This document shows, in pieces, positions 1 through 8,942 of a DNA stretch of 28,122 nt. Within the stretch, counting starts at the first letter, position 1; every line of letters begins with the position of its first letter. The translations under genes and the position numbers were made by a program. Source of the stretch: JABMPO01 sp964539785 (GTDB lineage Bacteria; Fidelibacterota; Marinisomatia; Marinisomatales; TCS56); contig CAZIJQ010000031.1 in assembly GCA_964539785.1 (NCBI GenBank), positions 1-28,122 of the forward strand, written 5' to 3'. Below the pieces are notes generated by a model. It saw nothing but the letters and a program-made list of their open reading frames with translations. It ran no database searches and was not told the origin of the DNA.

Positions 1-52
1 TCGTTAGACACAAAGTCTGGCTCGCCATATAAAAAAACAAGAGAGTATTGTC

Positions 53-2412
53 ATGAAAAAAATTATCATTTTACTAATTGTATTTGGGGTTATTGCCGGA
101 ACCGCATCGGCAGAATCCATTGCCCGGGTTATGAAAGCACAGGGTGAAGTATTGGTGAAGAGGATGGGTGGTGAAGACTTCTCGGAAACGGCTGCTCCCG
201 GAGCAGCAATTAATAATGGTGATGCTCTCAAGGTTGGAGACCTGAGCTTTGCAGTGGTTGTGTTTATCGATGATCGGTCGGTAATAAAAGTAAAAGAGCA
301 GACCGAATTCGAATTCATAGATAGTGAATCAACTCGGACCCTGAAAATCGAAAACGGGACGTTGATCAATAATATCGCTGACCAGGGTCGCACAAAAACT
401 TTTCGGATTGAAACGCCAACTTCGGTAGCTTCTGTGAAAGGAACTGAATTTACGGCAATAGTTAATTCAGTATTTGGCGTCGATCAGTTCCTGGGAACCA
501 GTGGTTTGATTAATGTACTAAATTTAATCAGTCAGCAGTTGGTATCTATCGGAGCCGGTCAGAAGGCAATATCCAATATTGCCGGTGCATTGATCCAGGC
601 TCCGGCGCTGCCGAATGAATATCCCAGCGATCCCGATATGGAGCAGGAACCGGAAATTGAACCGGATGCGGATGGTGAACCAACCGAAGATGATGCTGAT
701 GTTGATGACGCTGAAACCGATGATACCACACCAGATGATACCCAACCCGTACCCGAGGAAGCCGCTCCACCGGAAGATACCGGGGAAGCTGCAGAAGATA
801 GTCCCTATAATTTCGGACTGGGTATCGGTTCTGTTACCATTGATGGTGTGATCTACAATCAATTTGCCCTGCGACCGGAATTATCGTTTGGTAAGCTGGG
901 CGTAGGCCTCGATATAGTCATTTATCTTGATAATGAAGGTAATGTCCGCAAAGACGATTGGGATGTCATGAACGACCCCAGCGTCATCATGGACAAAATC
1001 ATGTACTTGAGCTGGGCCAAGAAAGGTGATCCGTTCTGGGTTAGGTTTGGTACGCTTCCAAGTGTAACCCTCGGTTATGGCGGATTATTGAATGGGTATT
1101 CAAATATGATGGAATATCCGAGTGTCCGGCAGCTTGGTCTTAACCTGGGTGTCCGGTTAATGGATAAACTNNNNNNNNNNNNNNNNNNNNNNNNNNNNNN
1201 NNNNNNNNNNNNNNNNNNNNNNNNNNNNNNNNNNNNNNNNNNNNNNNNNNNNNNNNNNNNNNNNNNNNNNATCCGAGTGTCCGGCAGCTTGGTCTTAACC
1301 TGGGTGTCCGGTTAATGGATAAACTCAATACGGAAATATTCTTGTCCAACGTCAAAGACCTGATGCGCGGCGGAACATTAATGGGTGCCCGTGCTTCCTA
1401 TAAACTCTCGGATGCAATTCCACTGACAGTCGGAGCCAATCTGGTGATGGATATAAACCAGTTCTCCGGATTGAAGGATGATGATGAAGATAATCGACCA
1501 AATGTATTTGATGATTTCCCTGATACTGACGGTCTCTGGAATGATACCGATGGCGACGGTATACCTGATCCCCATGATGGATTAGACACTGCCGACTGGG
1601 ATATTGATTCAGATAATAACAATCTGGTTGATTGGTGGGCAGGTGGTACAGATGATCCCACATTGAAAACGCAACCGTTGAATATCAAGGATACGAAAGC
1701 CAGGGTGATAGGCTTTGCAGCCGATATCGGCTATCCGATTTTCAGCAACAAGTTTATCGCAGTCGATGTTTATAGTGAATTTAATCATCTGATAGTACCT
1801 GCGGTAGGGAATGTAGGTGACCAATTCTATCGAGATGAAAAATCCGGAACCGGAATTACAATCCCCGGTATCAAGTTAGGTCTGTTCAAGATGGTTCAGC
1901 TGAATGTCGAGTATCGTATAAAGAGGGGTAATTTCGTTCCTCGTTTCTTTGATCGATCCTATGATATCTCGCGTGTTGTGCCTGTTACAAATTCGCTTGG
2001 AGAAACAGAAGTATATACCAAGGATATGTTAGTACTGAACGATGCTTCTGATTTATCAGGATATTTTGGATCCGCCGGTTGGGATATCTTTGGCTTTGCC
2101 AATGTATCCGCTTCCTATGCTAATATGAAGGCGGATACCACGACGGTGCGAAGCTTTTCTGCCGTGGCTGGACTGAACACTGACTGGATTCCCAAATTGA
2201 GCAAGGCTGCAGCCTACTATATCAGGAATAATGATGAAAATCCATTTGACTTCAGCAATCCAACTGTCAACACCATATTTGGTTATCAGCTGGGCTATGA
2301 AGTTAGTGCGGGAGTCAGTCTGATCTGGAATTTCAGTCAGTTCTACCGTGATACCGGAGATGGGTTAAAACCGGTCCGACTGACTACAATTGAGACGACA
2401 TTTGATTTTTAG
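53..2412 (+). CDS. FecR-domain outer-membrane barrel protein, first paralogue (split by a false assembly gap)
   Basis: The protein has a signal peptide (MKKIIILL... ending TASA), then a FecR-like domain at about residues 45-165 with the typical TPTSVASVKGTEF segment. An acidic/proline linker at about 190-255 follows, then a beta-rich C-terminal part ending in Phe (TTFDF), as outer-membrane barrels do. Inside the barrel is an Asp-rich stretch (NDTDGDGIPDPHDG and neighbours) of the thrombospondin type 3 kind, probably calcium binding. The frame runs into 100 N at 1171. The 55 bases before the gap are repeated exactly after it, so removing 1171-1325 restores one open frame of 734 residues (MDK|LNTEIF). 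That matches the downstream paralogue of 743 residues with one residue of difference at the junction. The ATG at 53 follows an AAGAGAG ribosome site. Function is unknown; an envelope scaffold or porin-like role is inference. Confidence 0.8.
1116..1325. repeat. Exact 55-bp duplication flanking the N gap (assembly artefact)
   Basis: Bases 1116-1170 and 1271-1325 are identical over all 55 positions and abut the run of N on both sides. A 55-base overlap is a common assembler k-mer length, so two contigs that really overlap were joined with a default spacer. Collapsing the copies restores the reading frame. Confidence 0.93.
1171..1270. other. Scaffold gap, exactly 100 N
   Basis: One hundred undetermined bases, a conventional default gap length. 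The identical flanks indicate that no sequence is actually missing here. Confidence 0.95.
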
Positions 2413-2443
2413 CTGATTTTACATCAGATCACACGATTAAGTT

Positions 2444-2488
2444 ATCAGGGGCACGTTTTAGCGTGCCCCTGATTGTATTCTTCCTTTT
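2444..2488 (+). terminator. Intrinsic terminator after the first FecR/barrel gene
   Basis: A perfect 12-bp stem (ATCAGGGGCACG with CGTGCCCCTGAT) encloses a 6-base loop at 2456-2461 and is followed by the T-rich run TGTATTCTTCCTTTT. It begins 32 bases after the stop codon, so the two FecR/barrel paralogues are probably transcribed separately. The rest of 2413-2611 has no gene I can support. Confidence 0.8.
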
Positions 2489-2611
2489 AATTTTGTTTAG
2501 CGATAAATTACCGACTGATAGATCGACGTGAACTTCCTCACGTTAAATTCATGCTGGGTGGAGTAATTTTCCATAATTTTACCAAGGGAGTAGGACCGTT
2601 TCGGCGGAAAA

Positions 2612-4843
2612 ATGAAAATGAAGATAACTAGATTGATCATTCCAGTAATTTTGATAGTATCAAGTTTTATATCCGCAGAAACGATTGCCAGAGTTGTCAA
2701 AGCCAGTGGGACTGTACGCTTGAAACAGGTTACAGCATCGGAATTCAATGTGGTTGCCAAGCCCGGAATGAGGATCGGTAATGGCGATGTGATCCGGGTT
2801 GAACCGGCCAGTTTTGCCGTGGTACTATATCTTGACGATAAATCAATAATCAAGATTAAGGAAAATTCACAGTTCCAATTTGTTGATTCCGAAAACACCC
2901 GCACCATTGATCTTGAAATTGGAACATTAATCAATGAAGTGAAGAAAGAAAATCGTACTAAGACGTTTCGCATACAAACCCCAACCTCTGTAGCATCGGT
3001 AAAAGGAACAACTTTCGGAGTGATCGTAGATGCCAGTGGCATTGATCAATTTTATGGTCAGGAGGGATTATTCGATGTATTTAATCTGGTCAGCGGCCAA
3101 ACCGTTGCTGTGGGACCCGGCCAAAAAGCGCTTTCCAGTCCAACAGGGAATGTTATTTCCGCCCCAGCAGCTCCAACCGAATTTCCCGTTGATCCTGATC
3201 CTAATGCCGGAACAGGAGAGTTGGAACAGTTGATTGAACAGTATTCACCGAAACCAGGTGAGACATTGCCAGATGAATTACTCCAGGAAATACTACCTGA
3301 AGATACTCCGATTCCCGAACCGGAAACCGGTCCTGCGACACCGGATGCCGATGTCCCGCAATCGGCTCCATCGACACCATCGAAATCATTTGGAATGGGC
3401 TTTGGCGTTGGTTCAGTTACAATTGATGGTATTGTTTATAATCAGTTAGCTTTTCGCCCGGAATTGAAATTTGGTAAGCTGGGATTGGGCTTTGATCTAG
3501 TCATTTATCTTGATAATGAAGGTAATATTCGCCAGGAAGAGTGGGACGAACCGACTGATTTAGCAGATAAATTTTTATACATACGTTGGGCCGAAAAAGG
3601 TGATCCGTTATGGTTTAAGCTGGGTGCGCTGGAAAATGTAGTTCTAGGGTACGGTGGTTTGTTGAGCGGCTATTCTAACATGATGGAATTTCCTACCGTT
3701 AGACAGATTGGTGTTAACGGTGGATTTTCTATTGGATCATTCGGTCTTGAACTATTCATGTCGAATTTGAAAGATTTCTCACGGGGCGGGACGTTATTAG
3801 GTCTCCGTGGATCGTATACAATTTCCAAGCAATTTCCCTTATCATTCGGAGCAAATCTGGTCATGGATCTAAATCAATTCTCGGGCCTGGTAGACAGTGA
3901 TGACGACACCTATCCTGATGCTTATGATGATTTTCCAAACGATAAGCAATTCTGGAACGATACGGATGGTGATGGAAATCCCGATCCCCATGTGGGGACT
4001 GATTCGACATTGTGGGATACTGATTCCGACGATGACCAGATATTTGATCCCTGGATTGGTGGGTCAGACCAGGATGTAGTACTGAAGGGTGAACCATTCA
4101 GTATTCAGGGAAACAAGGCTGCTGCAATTGGATATTCTTTTGATGTTGGATATCCGATCTTAAAATCTAAAATGGCACAGCTAACACTCTTTACGGAGTA
4201 TAACTACCTTAGTTTTCCAGCCGGCGGTGATTCTGGTACGGTATTTTTCCGACCGGAAGATCGTAATGGTTATGGTATCACGATTCCCGGCCTGCGTGCT
4301 TCATTTTTTAAGTTCATCAATATCAGTCTGGAGTATCGTCTGAAAAATGGTTATTTCGTACCCCAGTTCTTCGATCAATCGTATGACATTACCAGGGTTG
4401 TTCCTGTTCAAATGGGTGATTCGACCTTCGTAAAAACAAAGGATATGATAATTTTCGCTGACGAGGAATCCAATCTGTCATTATCCGGCTTGTACGGTGC
4501 TGCCGGCATTGATGTATTCGGATTTGTAAATCTGAATGCTTCCTACAGCAGTATGGTCAAAGATTCCATTAAGTTCAACAGTTTCTATGCCGGACTTGAG
4601 ATCAAACCGAATCTGATTCCGAAATTGAGTGAAGCACGTGCTTACTATCAGCGTAATAATGATGAAAACCCATTTGATTTTGCTAACCCATCCATAAATA
4701 CCATTCTTGGTTATCGCGTTGGCTATGAAATCGCCCAAGGGGTTAGTCTGATCTGGGATTTCCGTCAATTTTATCGTGATGATGGTACCGGGGACCTGAA
4801 GCCTATAAAGCAGACAACTATTGAAACGGCATTCAATTTGTAA
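2612..4843 (+). CDS. FecR-domain outer-membrane barrel protein, second paralogue
   Basis: This 743-residue protein is a tandem paralogue of the preceding gene, collinear over its whole length. It has a signal peptide (residues 1-22, ending FISAE) and a FecR-like domain at about 45-170 (KTFRIQTPTSVASVKGTTF). A proline/glutamate-rich linker at about 190-260 leads into a long beta-rich region beginning GVGSVTIDGIVYNQ and ending TTIETAFNL, consistent with an outer-membrane barrel. Residues about 428-482 form an Asp-rich calcium-type repeat insert (NDTDGDGNPDPH). FecR domains in known systems are periplasmic and signal to anti-sigma partners, but no sigma factor or TonB receptor is adjacent, so a regulatory role is not supported. 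A second ATG two codons in is also possible; no strong ribosome site separates the two. Confidence 0.85.
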   Translation: MKMKITRLIIPVILIVSSFISAETIARVVKASGTVRLKQVTASEFNVVAKPGMRIGNGDVIRVEPASFAVVLYLDDKSIIKIKENSQFQFVDSENTRTIDLEIGTLINEVKKENRTKTFRIQTPTSVASVKGTTFGVIVDASGIDQFYGQEGLFDVFNLVSGQTVAVGPGQKALSSPTGNVISAPAAPTEFPVDPDPNAGTGELEQLIEQYSPKPGETLPDELLQEILPEDTPIPEPETGPATPDADVPQSAPSTPSKSFGMGFGVGSVTIDGIVYNQLAFRPELKFGKLGLGFDLVIYLDNEGNIRQEEWDEPTDLADKFLYIRWAEKGDPLWFKLGALENVVLGYGGLLSGYSNMMEFPTVRQIGVNGGFSIGSFGLELFMSNLKDFSRGGTLLGLRGSYTISKQFPLSFGANLVMDLNQFSGLVDSDDDTYPDAYDDFPNDKQFWNDTDGDGNPDPHVGTDSTLWDTDSDDDQIFDPWIGGSDQDVVLKGEPFSIQGNKAAAIGYSFDVGYPILKSKMAQLTLFTEYNYLSFPAGGDSGTVFFRPEDRNGYGITIPGLRASFFKFINISLEYRLKNGYFVPQFFDQSYDITRVVPVQMGDSTFVKTKDMIIFADEESNLSLSGLYGAAGIDVFGFVNLNASYSSMVKDSIKFNSFYAGLEIKPNLIPKLSEARAYYQRNNDENPFDFANPSINTILGYRVGYEIAQGVSLIWDFRQFYRDDGTGDLKPIKQTTIETAFNL

Positions 4844-4913
4844 TTGATTAAATTCGAGCAATAACTATTGAACAAATCTAAAAATTTCAATTCACTGAAA
4901 GGATTGACTGAAG

Positions 4914-5135
4914 ATGCGACTCAGTATTGAATATTGTAATGCGTGAAATTATTTACCCCGGGCGGCCAGTGTGGCAACCGATCTATTGAATAAATATGGG
5001 AATTCCATCGAATCACTTACTCTGATCCCATCTGGAGGGGGAGTTTTTGAAATCCAAAAAAATGATCAACTTGTATTTTCAAAAAAGCAATTGGGACGGT
5101 TTCCGGATTTGAATGAGTTATTTGAGCTATTATAA
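4914..5135 (+). CDS. SelW/Rdx-like thioredoxin-fold selenoprotein with an in-frame TGA (Sec) codon
   Basis: The ATG at 4914 opens a frame of 73 codons to TAA at 5133-5135, interrupted only by TGA at 4944-4946 (codon 11). Read as selenocysteine, the start is MRLSIEYCNAU-NYLPRAAS, a CxxU redox motif exactly where the Rdx family (SelW, SelT, SelH and bacterial CxxC relatives) has CxxC/CxxU after the first beta strand. Downstream features of the family are also present: LLNKYG helix, LIPSGGGVFEI, a KK turn and GRFPDLNEL. The length is close to that of SelW. The frame beyond the TGA is intact and family-like, which argues against a decayed gene. An AAAGGA ribosome site lies about 10 bases upstream, and an in-frame TGA at 4905 blocks most upstream starts. 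The 3' end overlaps the next gene by 23 bases in another frame. Selenocysteine insertion is inferred; no sel genes lie in the window. Confidence 0.82.
4944..4985 (+). promoter_or_regulatory. Candidate bacterial SECIS hairpin next to the Sec TGA
   Basis: Immediately 3' of the TGA, within the coding frame, GCCA (4965-4968) pairs with TGGC (4972-4975) around a small loop starting with G. Outer CGG/CCG pairing (CCG at 4978-4980) is possible. The loop starts about 23 bases after the TGA, in the range used by bacterial SelB-bound SECIS elements, which favour a G early in a small loop. The stem is short, so the element is suggestive only. Confidence 0.4.
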
Positions 5136-5910
5136 CAAAGTATTTAGCGTCCTGCTATTCATTGGCGGATTTTGTTTCTGCCAGTCGCCTAAAGTGGTTG
5201 CTTTGAGTGCCAATGTAGGCACGACAATTGATGCCGAAGAGAACTTGATTTATAAAATATTTCCAAACGTAACCGGATTTAAATCGGCTCAAATTTTTGA
5301 GCTTAAAATTGATTTATATCAGGTCAGAACTGTTTATTTGAAAAATGGCGCTTCGTACACTACCAAATGGAATTTGTCTTTCGATGAATTTATGGCGCTT
5401 AAACATTCGGTAGCTAATCAGCCACCTATCACAGATGAAATACGTCGTTCTATCTATGAAGACCTGGATTATTTACGAACCAGCGAGATCATCAAATCGA
5501 TTCCTACCGGTCAATTTGTAATTGTGAAACATATCAGCGGTAAAAAAATTCGTGGTATTTTACTGCCTTCGGAGGATACCCAATTGAACTTACAGACGAC
5601 AGTAAATTCGTTTAGCATTTCCTTCCACGAAATTGATGAAATTGCTTTTCGCTCTGCATCTGAATCAAAAACTAAATGGAACAAGTGGCTATATTTTGCC
5701 GGGGCTTCAAGCGGATTGGCACTAGCTGAGATTTGGAATAATCAAAAATCCCCGCAAACCGAACTGGTCTGGCACTATCGATTCCTTGGAATAATGATCG
5801 GATTGTTGGGAGGGCAGGAGCTAATTGAAGCAATTAATATTATCACCAGTCCCAAAAATCTTTTTAAACTATCACCGGAAGACATTAAAGAATTTGGTGA
5901 ATTTGACTAA
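5113..5910 (+). CDS. Exported or membrane protein of unknown function
   Basis: The 265-residue product has an N-terminal hydrophobic signal (about residues 9-24, VFSVLLFIGGFCFC). A central stretch at about 135-180 (GQFVIVKHISGKKIRG...) is beta-rich and looks like a small barrel. Two hydrophobic segments near the C-terminus (about 192-207 and 220-238) could be membrane helices. The ATG at 5113 sits inside the end of the preceding selenoprotein gene, in a different frame, so the two are probably translationally coupled. I do not recognise a family. The next gene follows after 11 bases with a strong ribosome site, suggesting one operon. Confidence 0.75.
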   Translation: MSYLSYYNKVFSVLLFIGGFCFCQSPKVVALSANVGTTIDAEENLIYKIFPNVTGFKSAQIFELKIDLYQVRTVYLKNGASYTTKWNLSFDEFMALKHSVANQPPITDEIRRSIYEDLDYLRTSEIIKSIPTGQFVIVKHISGKKIRGILLPSEDTQLNLQTTVNSFSISFHEIDEIAFRSASESKTKWNKWLYFAGASSGLALAEIWNNQKSPQTELVWHYRFLGIMIGLLGGQELIEAINIITSPKNLFKLSPEDIKEFGEFD

Positions 5911-5921
5911 CAGGAGGTTAT

Positions 5922-6293
5922 ATGCCAGTACCAAAAACAACTCGTAAACCAAAAGACGAACCAACAACTGAATCGTCAAATTATATCAGCTCCAAGCTGG
6001 GGACCATTCTGGAAAATATTGGTTCGCAGTACGGTGAGTCATTACAGAGCGAATTATTGAATCGAATGGAACGCACCATAGCGGATTTCAATGATGAAGT
6101 AAATGAGATGATTGAGGAACTTCAGCATCGTTCACTGGAGAGACAGGAGCGACTGAAAAATTTAATAGAACAGGCGAGCGTGGAAACCGCGGACGAACCG
6201 GCAGCTGAAACCGAAGAAGAAACTACCGACAAACCGGCGCATGAAATGTCCGAATGGGAACGACGGCTCGAAATGTTGGAAAAAAAGAAATAA
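5922..6293 (+). CDS. Small charged coiled-coil protein (paralogue of the gene at 25769)
   Basis: The 123-residue protein has no signal peptide. A near-consensus AGGAGG ribosome site lies just upstream of the ATG. Residues about 22-85 form a predicted amphipathic helix containing YGESLQSELLNRMERTI and DFNDEVNEMIEEL; the tail is rich in Glu, Thr and Ala. The helical core aligns without gaps to the 79-residue protein at 25769-26008 (YGKSLLDELVARLENTI, EFDEEVNQLMVQL), so the two form a family within this genome. Function is unknown. It lies between two exported-protein genes but is probably cytoplasmic. Confidence 0.75.
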   Translation: MPVPKTTRKPKDEPTTESSNYISSKLGTILENIGSQYGESLQSELLNRMERTIADFNDEVNEMIEELQHRSLERQERLKNLIEQASVETADEPAAETEEETTDKPAHEMSEWERRLEMLEKKK

Positions 6294-6347
6294 TCTAAAC
6301 CGCTTCTGGTTTCACAGAAAACACTCTGTTTCAGGTAATTTCTAGTC

Positions 6348-6728
6348 ATGCCCCTGCGGCGCTATCCAGCCGGAATTGTAATAATAGCATTCACTGTGCT
6401 GCAAATTTGTTCAGGGCAAACACTACATCGCTATAAAGACTATACCGAATTAAAGAAGAGGGTATTTAGTTTTACTAAAGTTGAATTTATCACCGTCGAA
6501 GGTGAGTTTAACGACGCAATTGGTACCCTGGAGATCCCGGACTTTACCGCCGATAGTCCGCCCTATGTGGCAATTTATTATAAACGCAATAATTCCCAAT
6601 GGTTTACTGAATCGTTATATCGCAAACGCGTGCGTTTCAGTTTCAGAGAAGGTGTCATTAAGCTTGATCGGTCTAATTTCTGGGACTGGATCGAACTCGA
6701 TGAGATTAAGGTAGTAGTGATTTATTGA
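6348..6728 (+). CDS. Small exported protein of unknown function
   Basis: The 126-residue product begins with a basic N-terminus and hydrophobic segment (MPLRRYPAGIVIIAFTVLQI) ending near CSGQ, a plausible signal peptide. The mature part of about 100 residues alternates charged and aromatic residues (VAIYYKRNN, SFREGVIKLDRSNFWDW, KVVVIY), suggesting a compact beta-sheet domain. I recognise no family. The start is uncertain because only a weak CAGG lies upstream. The gene ends 96 bases before the tRNA; that spacer presumably carries the promoter for the RNA genes, but I cannot assign -35 and -10 boxes with confidence. Confidence 0.62.
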   Translation: MPLRRYPAGIVIIAFTVLQICSGQTLHRYKDYTELKKRVFSFTKVEFITVEGEFNDAIGTLEIPDFTADSPPYVAIYYKRNNSQWFTESLYRKRVRFSFREGVIKLDRSNFWDWIELDEIKVVVIY

Positions 6729-6824
6729 GATTAATTATTGAATTTTTCGGAATCTTTTGGTTAGGCGTAAAACTCATCATACGTGTAAATTTGCCGTTGC
6801 TTATTAATCCAAAAATGGCAAATT

Positions 6825-6897
<73 letters not shown>

Positions 6898-6934
6898 CTT
6901 CTCTGATTTTAAGGGGAATAAAAGTTGTTTGACA

Positions 6935-7160
6935 TTGTGGTCGTGCTAGACGGGGAGGTAGCGGTGCCCTGTAACCTGCAATCCGCTACAGCAGGGTTTA
7001 ATTCCAAAGTACGGCTGGTGCTGTATTCGATTATCCCGACAAGTGATGTTGAAGCCTCAATCCGTTACGATGATTTTACACTTAACCCCGTCAGGCCCGG
7101 AAGGGAGCAGCGGTAGGTGTTGAAATTGTTTGGTAACGGACTGCTGGGGTGGAGTTAACT
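6935..7160 (+). ncRNA. ffs: Signal recognition particle RNA, large type with Alu domain
   Basis: The S domain shows the near-universal apical hairpin GTCAGGCCCGGAAGGGAGCAGC at about 7090-7111 with a GGAA tetraloop. Distal helix strands TCCGTTAC and GTAACGGA pair perfectly, and AATTCC (around 7000) pairs with GGAGTT at 7151-7156. The 5' part carries the Alu domain of large bacterial SRP RNAs: GTGCTAGACGGGGAGG followed by two hairpins whose loops GTAGCGG (6958-6964) and CCGCTAC (6983-6989) are perfectly complementary, the expected loop-loop contact. It lies directly upstream of dnaX, a frequent bacterial arrangement. Ends are approximate to about 10 bases. Confidence 0.93.
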
Positions 7161-7233
7161 ATTGAGAGCAATTGGATAAACAGGCTGGTCAAACAATGGT
7201 GCACGACTACAAATCTTACTAGTAAAGGCAGAT

Positions 7234-8934
7234 ATGGCATACCAGGTACTATCTTTAAAATGGCGTCCGAAGACATTTAACGATGTTGTCGGGCAGGCCC
7301 ATGTTACGGACACCCTGAGAAATGCTTTCAATAAAAACCGAATAGCTCAGGCTTACTTGTTTACGGGCCCGCGAGGAGTCGGTAAAACCACTACTGCCCG
7401 AATTTTAGCTGCCGCCCTGAATTGTTTGGAAAACCAAGACGGAATCCCCTGCAATCAATGTTCAAACTGTCTTGAGATTGCTGAAAGTCGAAATATGGAT
7501 GTGTTGGAAATCGATGGTGCTTCCAATCGCGGTATTGAAGAAATTCGAAATCTACGGGAAATGATCAAATATACTCCGATCAATTCACCTTATAAAATAT
7601 TCATTATTGACGAAGTCCATATGCTAACCGGTCCGGCTTTTAATGCTTTGCTCAAAACGCTTGAAGAGCCCCCCCAGCACGGTAAATTTATTCTGGCAAC
7701 TACTGATATCCACAAAGTACCGCCAACCATCATTTCACGCTGTCAGCGCTATGATTTCAATCGAATCACAGTTCAGATTATTGCAGATCGGTTAAAGATT
7801 GTGTTAAAGGATGAGAAAATCGAATTTGATCAGGATTCGATCCAGGCAATTGCCAGGAAAGCCGATGGCAGTATGCGTGATGGACTAAGTTTTTTGGACC
7901 AGGTTATCGCTTATTGTGGCGAGACCATTGCCTACGAATCGGCAATCAAAGTTTTAGGTATTATCCCGTTTGATCTGCATTTCAACATGTCTAAGGCAAT
8001 TCGTGAAAAATCCGCCACTGAGGCTTTGACGCAGATAAATAATATCCAATCTTCCGGAGTTCCGATTACCGATTTTATCATTGGATTCAGCCAGCATATC
8101 AGAAATCTGTTGTATGCCAGTTTACCGGATGCTGAGAAAATCCTTGACGCAGGCGAAGAATTGAGGACGCGCTATATTGAAGATGCAGCACATTGGGATA
8201 AGCGCGATTTATTGCGAATCGCCCATCTGTTGCTGGAACTGGAAAAGAATATCAGGCGGGCTGATCAGCCTTATTTGATGTTGGAAATGCTTATTCTAAA
8301 ATTATTAGAAATGGATACATCGGTTGCAATTGACGAAGTTCTGAAAAGTTTGTCTGGACAGCCCGCAATACCAATCAAGCTTCGGTCAAAACCAGAACCG
8401 CCAAAACCGGTTGAAGTAAATACCAAGCCCAGTTCCAAACCTGCCAGTCCGACAGTTCCCGACAGTGCGATTGTGGAAACGGAAAGTATAAAATCTAAAT
8501 CGGAACCAATCAGCTCACCTAAGCAATCAGCCCCGATTGTGGAATTATCAATTGCTGATATGGATAGCAAGTGGGGTGGTATAGTTGGTGATATTTACAA
8601 AAATCACACATCAATTGGTAATATTCTGGAACAAAGCAGGATTATGAAGATACAGAATAACCGTGTGGTTATCGGAATCAGTAATGCTTCGCTATTTCAT
8701 ATGAATCTGGTTGAGAAAAAGAAAAATCAGATTGAAGAAATATTTAGCAGGCATATAAAACGTGATATAACGCTACAATTTGAAATTATTAATCAAGTAG
8801 AAAATACTAATGATACACAGGTTTCACATCCAGAAAACCGTCCGGTAATAGAGCGTGAGCGGGGAGCTGGTACACAAAGTGAAGCAGTTGTCGAAAGAAT
8901 TATTGAATTGTTTGATGGCGAACAGATTAGATAG
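7234..8934 (+). CDS. dnaX: DNA polymerase III subunit gamma/tau
   Basis: This is the ATPase of the clamp-loader complex that loads the beta sliding clamp and, as tau, tethers polymerase cores. Among 566 residues the visible motifs are Walker A GPRGVGKT (45-52), a zinc module with Cys 64, 73, 76 and 79, Walker B with DEVH (126-129), and the SRC arginine-finger motif (168-170). These are followed by the helical domain III and a Pro/Ser/Lys-rich linker at about 375-440. The C-terminal domain at about 445-535 differs from E. coli tau, as is usual outside Proteobacteria. The ATG follows AAAGGC. It heads a tightly packed run with ybaB and recR, the classic dnaX-ybaB-recR order. Confidence 0.97.
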   Translation: MAYQVLSLKWRPKTFNDVVGQAHVTDTLRNAFNKNRIAQAYLFTGPRGVGKTTTARILAAALNCLENQDGIPCNQCSNCLEIAESRNMDVLEIDGASNRGIEEIRNLREMIKYTPINSPYKIFIIDEVHMLTGPAFNALLKTLEEPPQHGKFILATTDIHKVPPTIISRCQRYDFNRITVQIIADRLKIVLKDEKIEFDQDSIQAIARKADGSMRDGLSFLDQVIAYCGETIAYESAIKVLGIIPFDLHFNMSKAIREKSATEALTQINNIQSSGVPITDFIIGFSQHIRNLLYASLPDAEKILDAGEELRTRYIEDAAHWDKRDLLRIAHLLLELEKNIRRADQPYLMLEMLILKLLEMDTSVAIDEVLKSLSGQPAIPIKLRSKPEPPKPVEVNTKPSSKPASPTVPDSAIVETESIKSKSEPISSPKQSAPIVELSIADMDSKWGGIVGDIYKNHTSIGNILEQSRIMKIQNNRVVIGISNASLFHMNLVEKKKNQIEEIFSRHIKRDITLQFEIINQVENTNDTQVSHPENRPVIERERGAGTQSEAVVERIIELFDGEQIR

Positions 8935-8942
8935 GAGATTCA

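Noticed and set aside
2497..3042. 181-codon minus-strand open frame
   Set aside because: It covers the start of the second FecR/barrel gene on the other strand and has no ribosome site or recognisable features.
8711..8735. A-rich stretch GAGAAAAAGAAAAATC in dnaX as a programmed -1 frameshift site like that of E. coli
   Set aside because: In the zero frame the heptamer is G AAA AAG rather than A AAA AAG, it lies late in the C-terminal domain instead of after the ATPase part, and no clear downstream stem-loop is visible.
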